From Bacillota bacterium (lineage in GTDB: Bacteria; Bacillota; UBA4882; UBA8346), in assembly GCA_003501335.1 (NCBI GenBank), contig DNPQ01000372.1, positions 1-9,000 of the forward strand: a DNA stretch of 9,000 bases, given 5' to 3'. The notes under the pieces were generated by a model, which was not told where the DNA came from, did no database searches, and saw only the letters and a program-made list of their open reading frames with translations. Of this stretch, positions 5,662-9,000 are shown piece after piece (position 1 is the stretch's first letter; each line of letters starts with the position of its first letter). Both the position numbers and the translations under genes were made by a program.

Positions 5662-6306
5662 ATGTCCGAGAAAGAGCAGTCTTTGAATCCGATGGCCAAG
5701 AGCCCGCAGCCGGTTGAGGACAATCTTAGCGATGATTCAAAATCGTTGCGGGCGGATGCCAAACAAAACAGGGAGCAGATACTGGAAGCGGCCCATAAGA
5801 TTTTTGCCGAAAAAGGGCTGTCCATTCCCATAAGTGAAATCGCCAGTCAGGCCGGAGTGGGCGTCGGTACAATCTATCGCCATTTTCCAACCAAGGAAGC
5901 ATTGTTTGAGGCAGTCAATATCAGTTATAAGCAGCGGCTTACAGCAGAGGCGAAGTCACTGCTGAATCATCCCGATCCCGGTAAGGCCTTTTTTGATTTT
6001 TTTTCACGTATTTTGGAAGAGGGTTTTACCAACAGGGCTTTGAAAGACGCTTTTAAAAGCGGTACCTTTAATACTCAGACAGCCAACTGCGGTATTATAG
6101 AAGATTTTCACGCGGCATGCGCCAATCTTCTCACCCGAGCCCAGCAGGCGAAGGCGGTACGGGAAGATATCAATTTCAAGGATTTATTCATCCTTATGTC
6201 CGGTCTTCTGGCTATCGAACAACCCAAAGATGCTCCGGACCAATACAATCGATTGTTATCCGTCGTTATCGATGGGCTTCGTTATCAGGATACCTCTGCT
6301 AAGTGA
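5662..6306 (+). CDS. TetR/AcrR-family transcriptional regulator
   Basis: A 214-residue regulator. Residues 1-30 are a polar, probably flexible extension (MSEKEQSLNPMAKSPQPVED). The TetR_N domain spans about 33-85. Its helix-turn-helix is ISEIASQAGVGVGTIYRHFP (57-76), a near-canonical recognition helix with Tyr72 and His74. The C-terminal ligand-binding half contains LLTRAQQAKAVREDINFKDL, a pattern shared by many TetR_C domains of the SbtR-like type. The start is supported by an AAAGGGG site and a good promoter. It faces EFR1 copy 2 across two matching operators, so it most likely represses both that gene and itself until an unknown small molecule binds. Nothing is broken. Confidence 0.9.
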   Translation: MSEKEQSLNPMAKSPQPVEDNLSDDSKSLRADAKQNREQILEAAHKIFAEKGLSIPISEIASQAGVGVGTIYRHFPTKEALFEAVNISYKQRLTAEAKSLLNHPDPGKAFFDFFSRILEEGFTNRALKDAFKSGTFNTQTANCGIIEDFHAACANLLTRAQQAKAVREDINFKDLFILMSGLLAIEQPKDAPDQYNRLLSVVIDGLRYQDTSAK

Positions 6307-6447
6307 AAGAAAGATCAAGGGAATTCAACGTGAAATATTAAGTGCACTATACCTGTGGAGAGCCCAACACTGCAGGCCCAAGTTGAAGAACCTTTTTATG
6401 ATATTTGGGAACTCACAGTACGGAGGGTAAAGCCGGGGTTGAATGCA

Positions 6448-6469
6448 CCTCGGCCCATCAGGGCCGAGG
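6448..6469. terminator. strong GC-rich hairpin between convergent genes
   Basis: CCTCGGCCC (6448-6456), a loop ATCA, and GGGCCGAGG (6461-6469) form a perfect 9-bp stem between the convergent TetR and AraC genes. Such a position suits a bidirectional terminator, but neither strand has a T-run after the stem. A T7 run begins at 6512, too far away to belong to it. The call is therefore tentative. A 50-codon stretch of unknown meaning is open across it on the plus strand (ends near 6485). Confidence 0.45.
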
Positions 6470-6508
6470 CAATTAAGACTCAATAACCACCATTGTGATA
6501 TAACATTG

Positions 6509-7369
6509 TTATTTTTTTAGAATCGGTATCCAAACTTCACAGCGGTAATCTTCGGCATTCATATCCCCCGGCGGATAGACTTCAAGTTCAGGCCCGTCGG
6601 CATGTTCGTATCCGGTGGATGGAAACCACTCCTGGAAAATCCGTTCCTCCACTTTTTGAATGGCATCCGGCATAGAACCGGTGGAAGTGAAGACGGCCCA
6701 TGTCAAAGCGGGGATCTGTCTTACACAGTACTCCTTGCCTTCATAGTCCGCTCCCCCTTCCACTCCAATCATATACGTAAAGCGCTCCTTTTCCTGCTCC
6801 ATATCCATACAAATACCGAATATTTCCCGGGCCTTAAAATCCTTACCAAGCTTTTCACAAGTGCCATCCTGATTGCAATCCGTCCAAAACCCGGGGATTT
6901 TCTTTAAATTTTCGCCGTTTTTCGTACTGACTTCATAAGCCTTTCCCACTACAAAAAATGTTTCTTTCTCCACGATCCGGTAATCCATCTTTTGATCTCC
7001 TTTTAACGATATTTGAAACGAGATCCGCGGGAATGCTTTGAGTTCTTGACCCGGCAAACGGGCTGCGGTGGGACTGATCCCATGCAGCTGTTTGAAGGCT
7101 TTGGCAAACGATTCCGGTGTTTCATAACCGTATTTTAAAGCCACGTCAATAACCTTTACCTTTTGGACCGCCAGTTCCTGGGCAGCCAAAGTAAGCCTGC
7201 GCTTGCGGATGTATTCCATCACCGTACTGCCGGTCAGCATATGAAACATCCGCTGGAAATGAAAAGGGGATGAACAAGCGGTTTGGGCGATTTTGGCCAT
7301 CTCCACCGGTTCTTCCATATGGTCTTCCATATAACCTACTGCGTCCATCATTTTCTGCAGCCACTCCAA
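6509..7369 (-). CDS. AraC-family regulator with GyrI-like effector-binding domain
   Basis: A 286-residue protein. Residues about 5-105 form the double helix-turn-helix of AraC/XylS regulators: the first around 22-45 (VEMAKIAQTACSSPFHFQRM), the second around 72-98 (VIDVALKYGYETPESFAKAF), followed by HGISP. From MDYRIVEKETFFVVGKAYEV (128-147) to the end WIPILKK the protein looks like a GyrI-like/bacterial effector-binding domain. This layout is known from Rob-type and multidrug-sensing regulators. The start is a TTG (7369-7367) behind AAGGGAGG (7388-7381) with an 11-base gap; the only nearby ATG is in another frame. It likely senses a hydrophobic or amphipathic compound. The target genes are not evident, as both neighbours are small genes of unknown function. 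Confidence 0.88.
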   Translation of the reverse strand: MEWLQKMMDAVGYMEDHMEEPVEMAKIAQTACSSPFHFQRMFHMLTGSTVMEYIRKRRLTLAAQELAVQKVKVIDVALKYGYETPESFAKAFKQLHGISPTAARLPGQELKAFPRISFQISLKGDQKMDYRIVEKETFFVVGKAYEVSTKNGENLKKIPGFWTDCNQDGTCEKLGKDFKAREIFGICMDMEQEKERFTYMIGVEGGADYEGKEYCVRQIPALTWAVFTSTGSMPDAIQKVEERIFQEWFPSTGYEHADGPELEVYPPGDMNAEDYRCEVWIPILKK

Positions 7370-7515
7370 AACATTCTCGGCCTCCCTTCTATCCTGAGTT
7401 TATCATGGCCTGAAGAATCATTCCTGTCATTCCATGCTCTTGAAGGACATCCTTGGCAATGACTTTTCATTCCATTCTGTTTCTTTGATTTTTTATTTCT
7501 AAAAATAGCTAATTC

Positions 7516-7716
7516 TACTTTGTTAAAATATAGATAAGCCCTTATAATATTGGGTCTAAGAGCGGCCCTATCCCTTAAAGGGTATTAGTTGGGCGTTGCG
7601 GGATTTAAAAAAACTGATTCGAAGGATGGTGGTTATCCCTTTAAGGGACAAAGGGTCTGATTTTAGGTTTACAAGTATCTCTACACTTTAGCCTTAAAAT
7701 TGATTTTAACAAAGTA
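7516..7716. mobile_element. MITE-like element, 201 bp, 14-bp terminal inverted repeats bounded by TA
   Basis: TACTTTGTTAAAAT (7516-7529) recurs as its perfect reverse complement ATTTTAACAAAGTA (7703-7716). Each outer end is TA, the target duplicated by IS630/Tc1-mariner elements, so the mobile part could be CTTTGTTAAAAT...ATTTTAACAAAG flanked by TA. Inside is a second inverted pair, TCCCTTAAAGGG (7571-7582) and CCCTTTAAGGGA (7637-7648), each itself nearly palindromic. Extended pairing with GGCCCTA and AAAGGGTC makes a long stem around a loop of about 54 bases. No coding sequence fits inside. It lies in the 416-base space between the AraC gene and the small gene at 7786. The rest of that space (7370-7515) looks like ordinary AT-rich upstream DNA. 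Confidence 0.5.
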
Positions 7717-7785
7717 AAAATAATAACTGATATGAATCTATCACCTAATCGCATAAAATGATATCCAAACAAGGAGACCCCAACC

Positions 7786-7950
7786 ATGGATAAAACTGAA
7801 GTCCTGAAAATCCCTTTTCAGAAGGTTGTATTGGAAGGAACGGCTTATGAAGTCGAAAAAATTCAAGTCCAATCGATCCGGAAGGATACCAACGCGGTCA
7901 CCGGAGGGAAAAGATATCCGGCTCCGGGGAGAAGAATTGTAGACAGATAG
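7786..7950 (+). CDS. small hypothetical protein, 54 residues
   Basis: ATG at 7786-7788 follows a strong AAGGAG (7771-7776) by 9 bases. The frame runs 54 codons to TAG at 7948-7950: MDKTEVLKIPFQKVVLEGTA, then YEVEKIQVQSIRKDTNAVTG, ending GKRYPAPGRRIVDR. It is soluble and very basic at the C-terminus, with no signal peptide or membrane segment. The N-terminal half alternates hydrophobic and polar residues like a short beta-hairpin, and the C-terminal GGKRYPAPGRR looks disordered or nucleic-acid binding. I do not recognise the family. Base composition and the ribosome binding site favour a real gene. A weak promoter could use TTAACA within the right end of the MITE-like element as its -35. Confidence 0.6.
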   Translation: MDKTEVLKIPFQKVVLEGTAYEVEKIQVQSIRKDTNAVTGGKRYPAPGRRIVDR

Positions 7951-8057
7951 GTTTCATTGATATATGCTTTGGGAAAAAGTCTGCTCCTACTTTAATTTCC
8001 GGTCATTACCCGCCTGGAGTGGACGTCACTTGGAAAGTTTTTTATTGATCCTATGTA

Positions 8058-8285
8058 CTATTTTGATATATCCTGGTGAATCGCCGGCTTTACACCCTTC
8101 AGCCGGTCTGACTCTTGGCTTAATTTGAGGGCGGCATAAAAAAACGGAATACTGACCACAATCAGAATGATTGCCAGCATTCTATTCTTAGGTCTTTGCA
8201 CCCTGGCCAACCCACAGATAAAAGACCCAAAGGCCACAATCATCGCCACTGAAGCTGCGATTCCATAAATCACAAAAGGTTTCAT
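8058..8285 (-). CDS. small two-helix membrane protein
   Basis: A 75-residue protein starting MKPFVIYGIAASVAMIVAFG. Hydrophobic segments at about 3-26 and 36-55 (MLAIILIVVSIPFFYAALKL) are separated by a basic loop, ARVQRPKNR. The C-terminal tail is hydrophilic (SQESDRLKGVKPAIHQDISK). An ATG six codons upstream is in frame. It is less likely, because the AGGGGGA ribosome binding site at about 8291-8297 lies between the two and fits the inner start. Family and function are not recognised. It is transcribed leftward from a promoter candidate about 90 bases upstream. Confidence 0.7.
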   Translation of the reverse strand: MKPFVIYGIAASVAMIVAFGSFICGLARVQRPKNRMLAIILIVVSIPFFYAALKLSQESDRLKGVKPAIHQDISK

Positions 8286-8375
8286 AATTTTCCCCCTATA
8301 CATTCAATCAATCTGTCTACCTACAGCCCTAAAAAAGTAGGCGCTTAATAAATTTCTTTATGAAATATACTTTTC

Positions 8376-8406
8376 ATTATAACCTATTTTATGACTTTCT
8401 CATCAA
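8376..8406 (-). promoter_or_regulatory. predicted promoter of the small membrane protein
   Basis: On the minus strand TTGATG (8406-8401), a 19-base spacer and a perfect TATAAT (8381-8376). The spacer is long, but the -10 is good and lies in the 155-base gap before the gene at 8285. The resulting leader of about 85 bases contains only a weak CCTAC/GTAGG hairpin. Confidence 0.4.
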
Positions 8407-8440
8407 AAGAACAATCAAAGAATAGGGTATGGCTGAACAA

Positions 8441-8974
8441 TCATATCGATCGCGAATGCATATTCCGCAGATCCAGCAATCGTTTGGTTTTACAAATTTT
8501 TTCTTTACAATGCTTGCATTGCAAATTTTCATTACTGCCTTCAAAAAAACGCAACGGATGTTTCCAGTAAGAATATTCCCAGCGAATTAACAAAAAGAAG
8601 GCAACCGCCACCAAACTCCAGGAAAAAAAGCCGCGGATAAAAATCAGAGGCGTGCAGACCATGATCGAATCCCAGTTAAATATGCGGCAAGTTACGCAAC
8701 AGCGATTTTTCATGATAAAATACTGAAATGGGCACCATACCAGGAGACATATCATATCACAAACAAAATAAAACAGCGATAACAATACCATATCCCACTG
8801 GCCTAAAATCTTAGCATAATAAAGAAAAGCAATGACGGCATTTACAATAAACCATAAGGCAAATACCTTGATTGCCGCTTTGTTTTCTAATTGAGTCCAG
8901 CCATCAATTTCAGATTTGATAAATTTTTTAGTACTCGGTTCAAAGCTGGACTTAAATTGTTTCCGGCAGCCCAT
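8441..8974 (-). CDS. conserved-looking hypothetical membrane protein with C-terminal Cys cluster
   Basis: A 177-residue protein. The N-terminal 32 residues are hydrophilic (MGCRKQFKSSFEPSTKKFIK). Three hydrophobic segments follow: about 34-54 (IKVFALWFIVNAVIAFLYYA), 61-86 (VLLSLFYFVCDMICLLVW) and 105-130 (CTPLIFIRGFFSWSLVAVAF). Between the second and third lies CCVTC (Cys92, 93, 96). The C-terminal tail has C-x2-C-x4-C (Cys153, 156, 161). With three crossings these two clusters fall on opposite sides of the membrane. Each could bind a metal or form a disulfide, but this is inference. The start follows AAAAAGGAA by about 6 bases. It does not match a family I can name. It may be the last gene of a unit extending rightward beyond the window. 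Confidence 0.75.
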   Translation of the reverse strand: MGCRKQFKSSFEPSTKKFIKSEIDGWTQLENKAAIKVFALWFIVNAVIAFLYYAKILGQWDMVLLSLFYFVCDMICLLVWCPFQYFIMKNRCCVTCRIFNWDSIMVCTPLIFIRGFFSWSLVAVAFFLLIRWEYSYWKHPLRFFEGSNENLQCKHCKEKICKTKRLLDLRNMHSRSI

Positions 8975-9000
8975 GCTATTTCCTTTTTGGGGGAAAAATT

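Noticed and set aside
6320..6487. 50-codon open plus-strand stretch after the TetR gene
   Set aside because: No start codon with a ribosome binding site, no recognised motif, and it runs through the 9-bp hairpin; most likely chance or an unidentifiable relic.
6483..6518. AATAAC/GTTATT pair followed by seven Ts at the AraC stop
   Set aside because: Six-base stem with a 20-base loop is not a credible intrinsic terminator.
7146..7364. 72-codon minus-strand frame within the AraC gene
   Set aside because: It overlaps the conserved helix-turn-helix coding frame and has no start signal.
7516..7716. CRISPR-like or riboswitch reading of the repeats in this gap
   Set aside because: The repeats are inverted, not direct and regularly spaced, and no known riboswitch core motif was recognised; terminal symmetry with TA ends fits a MITE better.
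8028..8044. Short hairpin followed by T-run after the small gene at 7786-7950
   Set aside because: The stem is only 4 bp (ACTT/AAGT) with a 3-base loop; too weak to call a terminator.

Overview
The window looks like chromosomal DNA of an anaerobic, low-to-moderate-GC Bacillota (Clostridia or Negativicutes type). Strong AGGAGG-like ribosome binding sites precede most genes. Two flavodoxin/2x[4Fe-4S] fusion proteins of the EFR1 type, an iron-sulfur-flavoprotein-like reductase and an aldo/keto reductase fit a redox-rich anaerobe. The genus cannot be fixed from the sequence alone.

Layout. Positions 1-1609 hold a minus-strand operon: a GC-rich atypical SDR, then a flavodoxin-fold oxidoreductase with a compact Cys motif, then the first 34 codons of an aldo/keto reductase that runs off the left edge. 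Positions 1822-2586 hold a first EFR1 protein. Positions 2879-3834 hold a quinone-oxidoreductase-like MDR gene broken by a frameshift. A 24-residue remnant of another EFR1 gene sits directly in front of it, with its stop overlapping the MDR start (ATGA). Positions 4049-4504 hold a SnoaL/NTF2-like gene with its own palindromic operator candidate. It is flanked by two diverged, inverted fragments of one unidentified coding sequence. Positions 4679-5470 hold a second complete EFR1 gene, transcribed divergently from a TetR regulator (5662-6306). Between them lie two 18-bp operators that are exact reverse complements of each other, 33 bp apart.

The right third is different: an AraC regulator with a GyrI-like effector domain (6509-7369, TTG start), a 201-bp MITE-like element with 14-bp terminal inverted repeats bounded by TA (7516-7716), a 54-codon small gene (7786-7950), a small two-helix membrane protein (8058-8285) and a cysteine-rich three-helix membrane protein (8441-8974).

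Interpretation. The left 6.3 kb reads as an accessory redox/detoxification island assembled from repeated EFR1-oxidoreductase modules. It shows signs of recombination and decay: a truncated EFR1, a frameshifted MDR, inverted gene fragments and a GC-rich foreign-looking SDR. The TetR/EFR1 pair is probably a self-contained, ligand-inducible unit. No CRISPR array, tRNA or rRNA was seen, and no intact transposase.
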